Below, in pieces: positions 1 through 12,459 of a stretch of DNA of 64,000 bases. Location: positions 229,007,928 through 229,071,927 of the forward strand of contig OY821517.1 of assembly GCA_963682025.1 (NCBI GenBank), read 5' to 3'. The notes beneath the pieces are model-generated. The model saw nothing but the letters and a program-made list of their open reading frames with translations. It searched no databases and was not told where the DNA came from. Both the position numbers and the translations under genes were made by a program. How positions within the stretch are numbered: position 1 is the stretch's first letter; each line of letters begins with the position of its first letter. This DNA comes from Cordilura impudica. Lineage: Eukaryota; Arthropoda; Insecta; Diptera; Scathophagidae.

Positions 1-413
1 TTTTTAATTTTTCATTTTTCATTTTTCAATTTTCATTTTTCAATTTTCATGTTCCATTTTCCATTTTTCATTTTCCAATTTCCATTTTAAATTTTTCAAA
101 ATCATTTTTCATTTTCCATTTTCCATTTTTCAATTTTCATTTTTCATTTTTAATTTTTCATTTTCCATTTTTAATTTTTTATTTTTCCTTTTCCATTTTT
201 CATTTTCCATTTTCCGTTTTAAATTTTTAATTTTGCATTTTTCTTTTCTCGTTTTTCATTTTTCATTTTTCAATTTTCATTATCCATTTTCCATTCTTCA
301 TTTTTCAATTTTCCATTTTCCATTTTTCAACTCTCATATTCCATTTTCCATGTTTTAATTTTCATTTTCCATTTTCCATGTTTTAATTTTCATTTTTCAT
401 TTTTCAATTTTCA

Positions 414-444
<31 letters not shown>

Positions 445-601
445 TCCATTTTTCGCTTTTAATTTTTCAATTTTCAATTTCCATTTTCCATTTGTCATTT
501 TTAATTTTTCAATTTTCATTTTTCAATTTCATTCTCCATTTTCCGTTTTGCATTTTCCATTTTTCAATTTTCTTTTTCCATTTTCCATTTTTCATTTCGC
601 A

Positions 602-632
<31 letters not shown>

Positions 633-960
633 TTCATATTTCAGTTCTCGTTTTCCATTTTCCACTTACCATTTTTCATTTTTCATTTTCCATTTTTCAT
701 TTTTCATTTTTCAATTTTCAATTTTCATTTTCCATTTTTCATTTTTCAATTTTCATTTTCCATATTCCATTTTTCATTTTCCATTTTCCATTCTCCATTT
801 TTCATTTTCTATTTTCATATTTCATTTTCAATTTTCCGTTTTTCATTTTCCATTTTTCATTTTCCATTCTCCATTTTTCATTTTCTATTTTCCATTTTTC
901 ATTTTCCATTTTTAATTTTTTATTTTTCAATTTTCTTTTTTCATTTTCCATTTTTCATTT
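1..960. repeat. Degenerate heptamer satellite, block A1
   Basis: The block is a mixture of related 7-mers (CATTTTT, CATTTTC, AATTTTC, AATTTTT) with almost no G on the plus strand. The same text, including landmark irregularities such as CATTTCGCAATTTTC, TTCAGTTCTCG and CCACTTACC, recurs near 2828-3719 and 7100-8040, so blocks are copies of one another. Open frames here (for example 492-1886) exist because three 7-mers make 21 nt and the units contain no stop in most registers; the predicted F/I/H-rich peptides are not credible genes. Confidence 0.93.
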
Positions 961-2827
961 TACATTTTACATTTTCATCTTACATTTTACATTTTACATT
1001 TTACATTTTACATTTTACATTTTACATTTTACATTTTACATTTTACATTTTACATTTTACATTTTACATTTTACATTTTACATTTTACATTTTACATTTT
1101 ACATTTTACATTTTACATTTTACATTTTACATTTTACATTTTACATTTTACATTTTACATTTTACATTTTACATTTTACATTTTACATTTTACATTTTAC
1201 ATTTTACATTTTACATTTTACATTTTACATTTTACATTTTACATTTTACATTTTACATTTTACATTTTACATTTTACATTTTACATTTTACATTTTACAT
1301 TTTACATTTTACATTTTACGTTTTACATTTTACATTTTACATTTTACATTTTACATTTTACATTTTACATTTTACATTTTACATTTTACATTTTACATTT
1401 TACATTTTACATTTTACATTTTACATTTTACATTTTACATTTTACATTTTACATTTTACATTTTACATTTTACATTTTACATTTTACATTTTACATTTTA
1501 CATTTTACATTTTACACTTTACATTTTACATTTTACATTTTGCATTTTACATTTTACATTTTACATTTTACATTTTACATTTTACATTTTACATTTTACA
1601 TTTTACATTTTACATTTTACATTTTACGTTTTACATTTTACATTTTACATTTTACATTTTACATTTTACATTTTACATTTTACATTTTACATTTTACATT
1701 TTACATTTTACATTTTACATTTTACATTTTACATTTTACATTTTACATTTTACATTTTACATTTTACATTTTACATTTAACATTTTACATTTTATATTTT
1801 ACATTTTACATTTTACATTTTACATTTTACATTTTACATTTTGCATTTTACATTTTACATTTTACATTTTACATTTTACATTTTAGATTTTACATTTTAC
1901 ATTTTACATTTTACATTTTACATTTTACATTTTCCATTTTACATTTTAAATTTTACATTTTACATTTTACATTTTACATTTTACATTTTACATTTTACAT
2001 TTTACATTTTACATTTTACATTTTACATTTTACATTTTACATTTTACATTTTACATTTTACATTTTACATTTTACATTTTACATTTTACATTTTACATTT
2101 TACATTTTACATTTTACATTTTACATTTTACATTTTACATTTTACATTTTACATTTTACATTTTACATTTTACATTTTACATTTTACATTTTACATTTTA
2201 CATTTTACATTTTACATTTTACATTTTACATTTTACATTTTACATTTTACATTTTACATTTAACATATTACATTTTACATTTTACATTTTACATTTTACA
2301 TTTTACATTTTACATTTAAATTTTACATTTTACATTTTACATTTTACATTTTACATTTTACATTTTACATTTTACATTTTACATTTTACATTTTACATTT
2401 TACATTTTACATTTTACATTTTACATTTTACATTTTACATTTTACATTTTACATTTTACATTTTACATTTTACATTTTACATTTTACATTTTACATTTTA
2501 CATTTTACATTTTACATTTTACATTTTACATTTTACATTTTACATTTTACATTTTACATTTTACATTTTACATTTTACATTTTACATTTTACATTTTACA
2601 TTTTACATTTTACATTTTACATTTTACATTTTACATTTTACATTTTACATTTTACATTTTACATTTTACATTTTACATTTTACATTTTACATTTTACATT
2701 TTACATTTTACATTTTACATTTTACATTTTACATTTTACATTTTACATTTTACATTTTACATTTTACATTTTACATTTTACATTTTACATTTTACATGTT
2801 ACATTTTACATTTTACATTTTACATTT
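961..2827. repeat. (ACATTTT)n satellite, array 1
   Basis: About 266 head-to-tail heptamers ACATTTT (complement AAAATGT), nearly perfect. Rare variant monomers act as landmarks: TCATCT near 977, ACGTTTT near 1318 and 1626, ACACTTT at 1514, GCATTTT at 1542, a TTAACATTTT step near 1778 followed by TATATTTT near 1793, then several substitutions at 1841-1950. After about 2330 the array is almost error free for 460 bp, as expected of recent local amplification. Confidence 0.97.
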
Positions 2828-3173
2828 TCATTTTCCAATTTCCATTTTAAATTCTTCAAAATCATTTTTCATTTTCCATTTTCCATTTTCCATTTTTCAA
2901 TTTTCATTTTTCATTTTTAATTTTTCATTTTCCATTTTTAATTTTTTATTTTTCCTTTTCCATTTTTCATTTTCCATTTTCCGTTTTAAATTTTTAATTT
3001 TGCATTTTTCGTTTCTCGTTTTTCATTTTTCAATTTTCATTATCCATTTTCCATTCTTCATTTTTCAATTTTCCATTTTCCATTTTTCAACTCTCATATT
3101 CCATTTTCCATGTTTTAATTTTCATTTTCCATTTTCCATGTTTTAATTTTCATTTTTCATTTTTCAATTTTCA

Positions 3174-3204
<31 letters not shown>

Positions 3205-3360
3205 TCCATTTTTCGCTTTTAATTTTTCAATTTTCAATTTCCATTTTCCATTTGTCATTTTTAATTTTTCAATTTTCATTTTTCAATTTCATTCTCCATT
3301 TTCCGTTTTGCATTTTCCATTTTTCAATTTTCTTTTTCCATTTTCCATTTTTCTTTCGCA

Positions 3361-3391
<31 letters not shown>

Positions 3392-3443
3392 TTCATATTT
3401 CAGTTCTCGTTTTCCATTTTCCACTTACCATTTTTCAATTTTC

Positions 3444-3475
<32 letters not shown>

Positions 3476-3719
3476 TTCAATTTTCAATTTTCATTTTCCA
3501 TTTTTAATTTTTCATTTTTCAATTTTCATTTTCCATATTCCATTTTTCATTTTCCATTTTCCATTCTCCATTTTTCATTTTCTATTTTCCATATTTCATT
3601 TTTCATTTTCAATTTTCCGTTTTTCATTTTCCATTTTTCATTTTCCATTCTCCATTTTTCATTTTCTATTTTCCATTTTTAATTTTTTATTTTTCAATTT
3701 TCTTTTTTCATTTTCCATT
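2828..3719. repeat. Degenerate heptamer satellite, block A2
   Basis: Second copy of the degenerate 7-mer block. It aligns with block A1 with a constant offset of 2760 bp over the best-matching part (492 corresponds to 3252) and differs by small indels, for example loss of a few bases at the CATTTCGC landmark near 3353. Confidence 0.92.
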
Positions 3720-4108
3720 TTACATTTTACATTTTCATTTTACATTTTACATTTTACATTTTACATTTTACATTTTACATTTTACATTTTACATTTTACA
3801 TTTTACATTTTACATTTTACATTTTACATTTTACATTTTACATTTTACATTTTACATTTTACATTTTACATTTTACATTTTACATTTTACATTTTACATT
3901 TTACATTTTACATTTTACATTTTACATTTTACATTTTACATTTTACATTTTACATTTTACATTTTACATTTTACATTTTACATTTTACATTTTACATTTT
4001 ACATTTTACATTTTACATTTTACATTTTACATTTTACATTTTACATTTTACATTTTACATTTTACATTTTACATTTTACATTTTACATTTTACATTTTAC
4101 ATTTTACA
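3720..4108. repeat. (ACATTTT)n satellite, array 2
   Basis: About 55 monomers of ACATTTT, essentially without variants apart from the first few units. It ends abruptly at 4108-4110, where the next satellite (AATTTTT) begins inside one monomer with no transition zone. Confidence 0.96.
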
Positions 4109-5953
4109 TAATTTTTAATTTTTAATTTTTAATTTTTAATTTTTAATTTTTAATTTTTAATTTTTAATTTTTAATTTTTAATTTTTAATTTTTAATTTTT
4201 AATTTTTAATTTTTAATTTTTAATTTTTAATTTTTAATTTTTAATTTTTAATTTTTAATTTTTAATTTTTAATTTTTAATTTTTAATTTTTAATTTTTAA
4301 TTTTTAATTTTTAATTTTTAATTTTTAATTTTTAATTTTTAATTTTTAATTTTTAATTTTTAATTTTTAATTTTTAATTTTTAATTTTTAATTTTTAATT
4401 TTTAATTTTTAATTTTTAATTTTTAATTTTTAATTTTTAATTTTTAATTTTTAATTTTTAATTTTTAATTTTTAATTTTTAATTTTTAATTTTTAATTTT
4501 TAATTTTTAATTTTTAATTTTTAATTTTTAATTTTTAATTTTTAATTTTTAATTTTTAATTTTTAATTTTTAATTTTTAATTTTTAATTTTTAATTTTTA
4601 ATTTTTAATTTTTAATTTTTAATTTTTAATTTTTAATTTTTAATTTTTAATTTTTAATTTTTAATTTTTAATTTTTAATTTTTAATTTTTAATTTTTAAT
4701 TTTTAATTTTTAATTTTTAATTTTTAATTTTTAATTTTTAATTTTTAATTTTTAATTTTTAATTTTTAATTTTTAATTTTTAATTTTTAATTTTTAATTT
4801 TTAATTTTTAATTTTTAATTTTTAATTTTTAATTTTTAATTTTTAATTTTTAATTTTTAATTTTTAATTTTTAATTTTTAATTTTTAATTTTTAATTTTT
4901 AATTTTTAATTTTTAATTTTTAATTTTTAATTTTTAATTTTTAATTTTTAATTTTTAATTTTTAATTTTTAATTTTTAATTTTTAATTTTTAATTTTTAA
5001 TTTTTAATTTTTAATTTTTAATTTTTAATTTTTAATTTTTAATTTTTAATTTTTAATTTTTAATTTTTAATTTTTAATTTTTAATTTTTAATTTTTAATT
5101 TTTAATTTTTAATTTTTAATTTTTAATTTTTAATTTTTAATTTTTAATTTTTAATTTTTAATTTTTAATTTTTAATTTTTAATTTTTAATTTTTAATTTT
5201 TAATTTTTAATTTTTAATTTTTAATTTTTAATTTTTAATTTTTAATTTTTAATTTTTAATTTTTAATTTTTAATTTTTAATTTTTAATTTTTAATTTTTA
5301 ATTTTTAATTTTTAATTTTTAATTTTTAATTTTTAATTTTTAATTTTTAATTTTTAATTTTTAATTTTTAATTTTTAATTTTTAATTTTTAATTTTTAAT
5401 TTTTAATTTTTAATTTTTAATTTTTAATTTTTAATTTTTAATTTTTAATTTTTAATTTTTAATTTTTAATTTTTAATTTTTAATTTTTAATTTTTAATTT
5501 TTAATTTTTAATTTTTAATTTTTAATTTTTAATTTTTAATTTTTAATTTTTAATTTTTAATTTTTAATTTTTAATTTTTAATTTTTAATTTTTAATTTTT
5601 AATTTTTAATTTTTAATTTTTAATTTTTAATTTTTAATTTTTAATTTTTAATTTTTAATTTTTAATTTTTAATTTTTAATTTTTAATTTTTAATTTTTAA
5701 TTTTTAATTTTTAATTTTTAATTTTTAATTTTTAATTTTTAATTTTTAATTTTTAATTTTTAATTTTTAATTTTAAATTTTAAATTTTAAATTTTAATTT
5801 GTAATTTTTTATTTTTAATTTTTAATTTTTAATTTTTAATTTTTAATTTTTAATTTTTAATTTTTAATTTTTAATTTTTAATTTTTAATTTTTAATTTTT
5901 AATTTTAAAAATTTTTAATATTAAAAATTTTTAATATTTAATTTTTAATTTTT
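4109..5953. repeat. (AATTTTT)n satellite, array 1
   Basis: About 260 heptamers of AATTTTT with no C or G for more than 1.6 kb. Near 5770-5800 the unit changes to AAATTTT for a few copies. The right edge (5901-5945) contains AAAAATTTTTAATATT, which is self-complementary, and then passes into a degenerate C-containing block. Confidence 0.96.
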
Positions 5954-6378
5954 GTGTTTTCCATTTTCCATTTTTCATTATTCATTTTTCAATTTTCATT
6001 TTCCAATTTCCATTTTTAATTTTTCATTTTCCATTTTCAATTTTTCAATTTTCAATATTCAATTTTCATTTTCCATTTTTCAATTTTCATTTTCAATTTT
6101 CATTTTCAATTTTTCATTTTTCAAAATTCATTTTCCATTTTGCGTTTTCCATTTTCCATTTTTAATTTTTCATTTTTCAATTTTCATGTTCCATTTTCCA
6201 TTTTTCATTTTCCAATTTCCATTTTAAATTTTTCAAAATCATTTTTCATTTTCCATTTTCCATTTTTCAATTTTAATTTTTCATTTTTAATTTTTCATTT
6301 TCCATTTTTAATTTTTTATTTTTCCTTTTCCATTTTTCATTTTCCATTTTCCGTTTTAAATTTTTAATTTTGCATTTT
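5954..6378. repeat. Degenerate heptamer satellite, block B1
   Basis: Degenerate CATTTTC/CATTTTT block that begins with TTTGTGTTTTCC. The same start recurs 890 bp downstream at 6844, showing that the unit [AATTTTT array + palindromic edge + block B] was duplicated as a whole. Its latter part (6180-6378) matches the start of block A. Confidence 0.9.
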
Positions 6379-6843
6379 TAATTTTTAATTTTTATTTTTT
6401 AATTTTTAATTTTTAATTTTTAATTTTTAATTTTTAATTTTTAATTTTTAATTTTTAATTTTTAATTTTTAATTTTTAATTTTTAATTTTTAATTTTTAA
6501 TTTTTAATTTTTAATTTTTAATTTTTAATTTTTAATTTTTTATTTTTAATATTTAATTTTTAATTTTTAATTTTAAATTTTAAATTTTAAATTTTAAATT
6601 TTAAATTTTAAATTTTAAATTTTAAATTTTAAATTTTAAATTTGTAATTTTATTTTTAATTTTTAATTTTTAATTTTTAATTTTTAATTTTTAATTTTTA
6701 ATTTTTAATTTTTAATTTTTAATTTTTAATTTTTAATTTTTAATTTTTAATTTTTAATTTTTAATTTTTAATTTTTAATTTTTAATTTTTAATTTTAAGA
6801 ATTTTTAATATTAAAAATTTTTAATATTTAATTTTTAATTTTT
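6379..6843. repeat. (AATTTTT)n satellite, array 2, with AAATTTT sub-array
   Basis: AATTTTT heptamers flank a short run of about ten AAATTTT monomers (about 6573-6641), followed by TTGTAATTTT. The same AAATTTT-then-TTGTAATTTT order is seen at 5770-5810 with only about four copies, so the two arrays are duplicates that have since changed copy number. The right edge repeats the AATATTAAAAATT palindrome of array 1. Confidence 0.94.
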
Positions 6844-7490
6844 GTGTTTTCCATTTTCCATTTTTCATTATTCATTTTTCAATTTTCATTTTCCAATTTC
6901 CATTTTTAATTTTTCATTTTCCATTTTCAATTTTTCAATTTTCAATATTCAATTTTCATTTTCCATTTTTCAATTTTCATTTTCAATTTTCCATTTTCCA
7001 TTTTTCAATTTTCATTTTCCATTTTTCATTTTCAATTTTTAATTTTTCAATTTTCATTTTCAATTTTTCATTTTTCAAAATCCATTTTCCATTTTTAATT
7101 TTTCATTTTTCATTTTTCAATTTTCATTTTTCAATTTTCATGTTCCATTTTCCATTTTTCATTTTCCAATTTCCATTTTAAATTTTTCAAAATCATTTTT
7201 CATTTTCCATTTTTCAATTTTCATTTTTCATTTTTAATTTTTCATTTTCCATTTTTAATTTTTTATTTTTCCTTTTCCATTTTCCATTTTCCGTTTTAAA
7301 TTTTTAATTTTGCATTTTTCGTTTCTCGTTTTTCATTTTTCATTTTTCAATTTTCATTATCCATTTTCCATTCTTCATTTTTCAATTTTCCATTTTCCAT
7401 TTTTCAACTCTCATATTCCATTTTCCATGTTTTAATTTTCATTTTCCATTTTCCATGTTTTAATTTTCATTTTTCATTTTTCAATTTTCA

Positions 7491-7521
<31 letters not shown>

Positions 7522-7678
7522 TCCATTTTTCGCTTTTAATTTTTCAATTTTCAATTTCCATTTTCCATTTGTCATTTTTAATTTTTCAATTTTCATTTTT
7601 CAATTTCATTCTCCATTTTCCGTTTTGCATTTTCCATTTTTCAATTTTCTTTTTCCATTTTCCATTTTTCATTTCGCA

Positions 7679-7709
<31 letters not shown>

Positions 7710-8040
7710 TTCATATTTCAGTTCTCGTTTTCCATTTTCCACTTACCATTTTTCATTTTTCATTTTCCATTTTTCATTTTTCATTTTTCAATTTTCAATT
7801 TTCATTTTCCATTTTTCATTTTTCAATTTTCATTTTCCATATTCCATTTTTCATTTTCCATTTTCCATTCTCCATTTTTCATTTTCTATTTTCATATTTA
7901 ATTTTTCATTTTCAATTTTCCGTTTTTCATTTTCCATTTTTCATTTTCCATTCTCCATTTTTCATTTTCTATTTTCCATTTTTCATTTTCCATTTTTAAT
8001 TTTTTATTTTTCAATTTTCTTTTTTCATTTTCCATTTTTC
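6844..8040. repeat. Degenerate heptamer satellite, blocks B2 and A3
   Basis: This stretch joins a second copy of block B (from 6844) to a third copy of block A (from about 7100; 492 corresponds to 7569, offset 7077). It leads directly into the third ACATTTT array as block A1 leads into array 1. Confidence 0.92.
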
Positions 8041-9336
8041 ATTTTACATTTTACATTTTCATCTTACATTTTACATTTTACATTTTACATTTTACATTTT
8101 ACATTTTACATTTTACATTTTACATTTTACATTTTACATTTTACATTTTACATTTTACATTTTACATTTTACATTTTACATTTTACATTTTACATTTTAC
8201 ATTTTACATTTTACATTTTACATTTTACATTTTACATTTTACATTTTACATTTTACATTTTACATTTTACATTTTACGTTTTACATTTTACATTTTACAT
8301 TTTACATTTTACATTTTACATTTTACATTTTACATTTTACATTTTTCATTTTACATTTTACATTTTACATTTTACATTTTACATTTTACATTTTACATTT
8401 TACATTTTACATTTTACATTTTACACTTTACATTTTACATTTTACATTTTGCATTTTACATTTTACATTTTACATTTTACATTTTACATTTTACATTTTA
8501 CATTTTACATTTTACATTTTACATTTTACATTTTACATTTTACATTTTACATTTTACATTTTACATTTTACATTTTACATTTTACATTTTACATTTTACG
8601 TTTTACATTTTACATTTTACATTTTACATTTTACATTTTACATTTTACATTTTACATTTTTCATTTTACATTTTACATTTTACATTTTACATTTTACATT
8701 TTACATTTTACATTTTACATTTTACATTTAACATTTTACATTTTATATTTTACATTTTACATTTTACATTTTACATTTTACATTTTACNNNNNNNNNNNN
8801 NNNNNNNNNNNNNNNNNNNNNNNNNNNNNNNNNNNNNNNNNNNNNNNNNNNNNNNNNNNNNNNNNNNNNNNNNNNNNNNNNNNNNNNNNNNNNNNNNNNN
8901 NNNNNNNNNNNNNNNNNNNNNNNNNNNNNNNNNNNNNNNNNNNNNNNNNNNNNNNNNNNNNNNNNNNNNNNNNNNNNNNNNNNNNNNNTTTACATTTTAC
9001 ATTTTACATTTTACATTTTACATTTTACATTTTACATTTTACATTTTACAGTTTACATTTTACCATTTTACATTTTACATTTTACATTTTACATTTTACA
9101 TTTTACATTTTACATTTTACATTTTACATTTTACATTTTACATTTTACATTTTACATTTTACATTTTACATTTTTACATTTTACATTTTACATTTTACAT
9201 TTTACATTTTACATTTTACATTTTACATTTTACATTTTACATTTTACATTTTACATTTTACATTTTACATTTTACATTTTCTGTTTTTCATTTTCCATTT
9301 TCCATTCTCCATTTTCCTTTTCCATTTTTCATTATA
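8041..9336. repeat. (ACATTTT)n satellite, array 3, with assembly gap and right edge of the satellite
   Basis: ACATTTT heptamers again, with the same landmark variants in the same order as array 1: TCATCT near 8058, ACACTTT at 8423, GCATTTT at 8451, ACGTTTT at 8598, TTAACATTTT near 8730. Two private TTCATTTT variants occur near 8344 and 8659. After the gap the array continues to about 9258, degenerates to CATTTTCC-type units and stops at about 9336, where unrelated AT-rich sequence begins. Confidence 0.95.
8789..8988. other. Assembly gap (200 N)
   Basis: Exactly 200 N inside the third ACATTTT array. A round number inside a perfect heptamer array indicates a placeholder of unknown true length rather than a measured gap. 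Confidence 0.99.
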
Positions 9337-11248
9337 ACGTGATAACGATAAAAAAAATATGTGGCAATACTACTAACATAAGCTATGTTATTGTGTTCTT
9401 GGTCCCTACAAGAAATGAATGACTGAAACTAACACATAAACAATTTTTGTACTAACACATTTGCAGTTTTTTCTATTTAAAAACATATGACTGTCATTGT
9501 TGCTGTTGTTAAGGTTTAGGAAAGGTAAGTAATTATTTAAATTAAAATTAAATTAAAAAGTATAGGTTAATTTTTGTTGTTTCTTTAGGATTCTTCAAAA
9601 TATGTCAGTGGATTCGTTAGTGCCATTCTCAATTGTGGTGGCACGTCCCTCCATTATACCATTCCACAATTTATTTTTTGCTCGCTTGTGGCCTATTCCT
9701 GTTGGATCGTTAACTTAAGATATTGCTGTAGAATCTTCACAAACTTTCAATCTAGAACTTTTATACCTCTTAGGAAACGCATTTGTGTAAAGAATTACAT
9801 TGTGCGACAATATGTTATATCCTGGATTTCGATTGTGAATGCTGTACCAGAAAAGAATATGGTTATCTATTTGATATTATTGATGGACTTTTTATGATGT
9901 AGGAAGATAATACACAAGAAATATAATTGTGTGAAACAACGCTGACAGTTTATTAAATCAATTCGTAATGATTCCAGTTAAGTGCGCATGGAAGACACTA
10001 TAAATATATTGTTAATACATGCGCAATAACCAAATGAACTTATTAAGGTAATGCACTGACATTTTATTAAAAATTGTAGCTAGAAACAAAGTAAATCTTC
10101 CTTGCAGCATTTTACACTAATCCTTATATCTATCTTTCAGTCTGTTGCCATAACATGGATATGGAAGTTTGTTTTAATATTTGAATGTTTTAATTTATGC
10201 CATTCTGGAATATAGTGTCTGGAATATGATGTTGATAATATGAAATGAAATTAGTTTCTTCAAAGGAACAAAGATCTCAGAATATTGAACAAATTGATTT
10301 ATGGAGGTATTATCACAATATCTTACACACCGTTCTGTACAAACAAAGGTAGCAGTATTTGAATGGATACATCATTTACTCATCAATTTTCCAAATGAAT
10401 TGTATCAGGTTGGCCGTAATTGTTAATTCACAACACTCAAAAGGTAAGCTTTAATATAAATTGTTGATATATATGTAAGTGTTATAATAAATTGTTTTCT
10501 TTAAGAAACTACTGATTGCACTAAGGCCCATTACCGGAAATTTCTATTGAGTTTAGGGATGTTTCGAGTGAAAAGTCAGCAAAGTTGGTTAAATATCTGT
10601 TTTAAGTTAAGCCCATTGTCCTGTTTCAACATTGTCTCAAAGTTATCACCACGTTTCGGAATTAGTGATATTGTTGTGTTTTTAATATTTAATATTTATT
10701 TTTAATTTTGAATTTGATTTTTAATACAATAAATAAATAAATAAAAAATAAGTCGTGTTTCATTATAATCAAACGTGACCGGTCAATGGTGATGTAAATA
10801 AACAGCGGTAGAGTGAGCAGTTCAGATATATATTCTATGGTTTACATACTTTCATAGGTTAGAGTAAGATGCAGAATCACATGTACACAAAAGTTTCGGT
10901 CATTTTCGTCATATTGGCTTTAATAAAATGATAGAAACTTTGTTCTACGCGATGACCGTAACTTCAGTCAGTAGTGACCGTCATATCACCGGTCAAATGA
11001 CCGTCACTGTTCTTGTAGGGGTATTGTAAATATACATATGTATATGCATAAATTTTTGTGGCATTTTTTTATGTTGTTGTACAATTATAATGTTCAACCA
11101 CTAAACTGTAACAACAAACACACTGGGTTTTATGTTTTTTTTAGAGGTATCTACATATTTTTGCTCGTATCTAATCACGATGATGCCCGATTTAGCCAAT
11201 TTTCAATACCAACCTGCTGGGAATTATGGCAAATGATATTATTGTAGC
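9337..11248. mobile_element. Unclassified AT-rich repeat region, possible element with CCCTACAAGAA inverted ends
   Basis: No recognisable gene. A possible terminal inverted repeat is CCCTACAAGAA at 9404 and TTCTTGTAGGG ending at 11020; no matching target duplication is visible, so the element is tentative. GTAAGT...TTTCTTTAG pairs (about 9524-9589 and 10443-10505) look like two short introns, which could mark a captured, spliced gene fragment, but the flanking exon candidates (for example the frame at 9688-9897) match nothing I recognise. The text at 9415-9510 recurs, diverged, at 27063-27140 and inverted near 24460-24490. Confidence 0.35.
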
Positions 11249-11447
11249 CTTATGGAGTTAGATGGCTTTTTTTGTGAATGAGCGTGATTTCAACAGACAG
11301 ACGGACATCGCTATATCGACTCGAGCTGTGATAAGGATCAAGAATGTATATACTTTATGGGGTCGGAAATCAGTTTTTCGATGCGTTACAAACGGAATGA
11401 CAAACCTATATATACCCTCTGCCACTGACGTGTGGAGGGTATAAAAA
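11249..11447 (-). mobile_element. DINE-1/INE-1-like left-end fragment
   Basis: Reading the minus strand from 11447, the sequence starts TATACCCTCC, passes a CAGAGGGTATATA hairpin arm and contains the core GATGTCCGTCTGTC. This is the same left end as the plus-strand copies at 11693, 14714, 23120, 27145, 40701 and 49112. It stops after about 200 bp. The open frame at 11262-11444 merely overlaps this repeat. Confidence 0.75.
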
Positions 11448-11450
11448 CAG

Positions 11451-11692
11451 ATTTGTCGACTGTCGTTAAGATGTATGTACTTAGTGAATCACATAATCCT
11501 TAGTGCAAACAACAATAGCTGTCGATATATTTTGCGATTGTCAGATCGTTGAATTTGAAATTTACAGAATCGCACTACAGAATATATTAATTTAAATTCA
11601 ATGAATTTAAGACAACCTCAAATGATATTTAAGAATTGCTAACATAAAAATTGTTACATAAGTAAACGTAATTTGATGAGAATGTTATTTTT
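11451..11692. repeat. 242-bp direct repeat module (first copy)
   Basis: Starts ATTTGTCGACTGTCG and ends at GAGAATGTTATTTTT. It is almost identical to 14473-14713 and partly present near 32780-32895 and 51318-51440. In the copy at 32895 the module runs directly into the 3' module of the DINE-like element, so its natural place is inside that element. Here a DINE-like left end follows it at 11693, meaning a further element has inserted at this site. Confidence 0.8.
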
Positions 11693-12459
11693 TATACCCT
11701 CCACTCCAGTGTGCAGAGGGTATATATAAGTTTGTCATTCCGTTTGTAATAATTAGAAAAAAAAATTTGGACCCCATAAAATATATATATATTTGTGATC
11801 CTTATAACAACCGGAGTTGATATAGCGATGTCCGTCTGTCCGTCTGTGGAAATCACGATGACGGCATCAATCGGGCAGCTAGGGTACTCGTTGACATAAA
11901 AAATGATTCACTAACATCCTGAGAAGTTTGCTATTTAAAATCGTCCAAATCGGTCGATTAGGGCCCGAGATTTGAATGAAGAACTAAAAAAAGTCTTGAA
12001 GATTTCTGTTTCAAAGATCATTAAAATCGGTGGAGCAGGTCCAGGTAAATCTCTGAAAAATTAAAAAAAAAATGAAAAACATGAGATTTCTATATTGTTC
12101 TTGTTGTTATTCTAAATGTTGCATCGTTGTCCTAGCTGGGCTTGTTGTTTTGTGGTCGTTGTGGTAATAATATAATAAAAACAAACCCTTTGTACATTTG
12201 TTTATCAACTCTGGTAGAAAAATTTAAAAGTTTCCATTGTTTTGGCATCACTAAAAAATCTGTTAGATCATTTCTGTCATTGCTACGAGCCTGCCTGCAA
12301 AATTTCAGATCGATTGGATCACGGGAAAGTGGTTAAAATCGATCCAAAATTTGTTCGACAAGCAGACACTACGAGTTAATATAAAGGGAGTAAAAATTCA
12401 CCAACATCTAAAGCAAATAATGCTAATATACCTAGTTGTTAATAAAAAAAAAAAACAAT

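Noticed and set aside
492..2319. Long open frames (up to 464 codons) of F/I/H/Y-rich repeats over the heptamer satellites.
   Set aside because: Three 7-mers make 21 nt with no stop in those registers, so all frames stay open; several overlap in different frames and none has a non-repetitive part.
961..9258. Heptamer arrays as possible telomeric repeats because of strand bias.
   Set aside because: The G-poor/C-poor composition (ACATTTT, AATTTTT) has no G-run of telomerase-type repeats, Diptera lack telomerase, and unique transposon-rich sequence follows.
9688..9897. 69-codon frame with Cys and aromatic residues as a possible small gene.
   Set aside because: It has no recognisable motif, no homologous frame in the diverged copies of this block, and AT-driven codon content.
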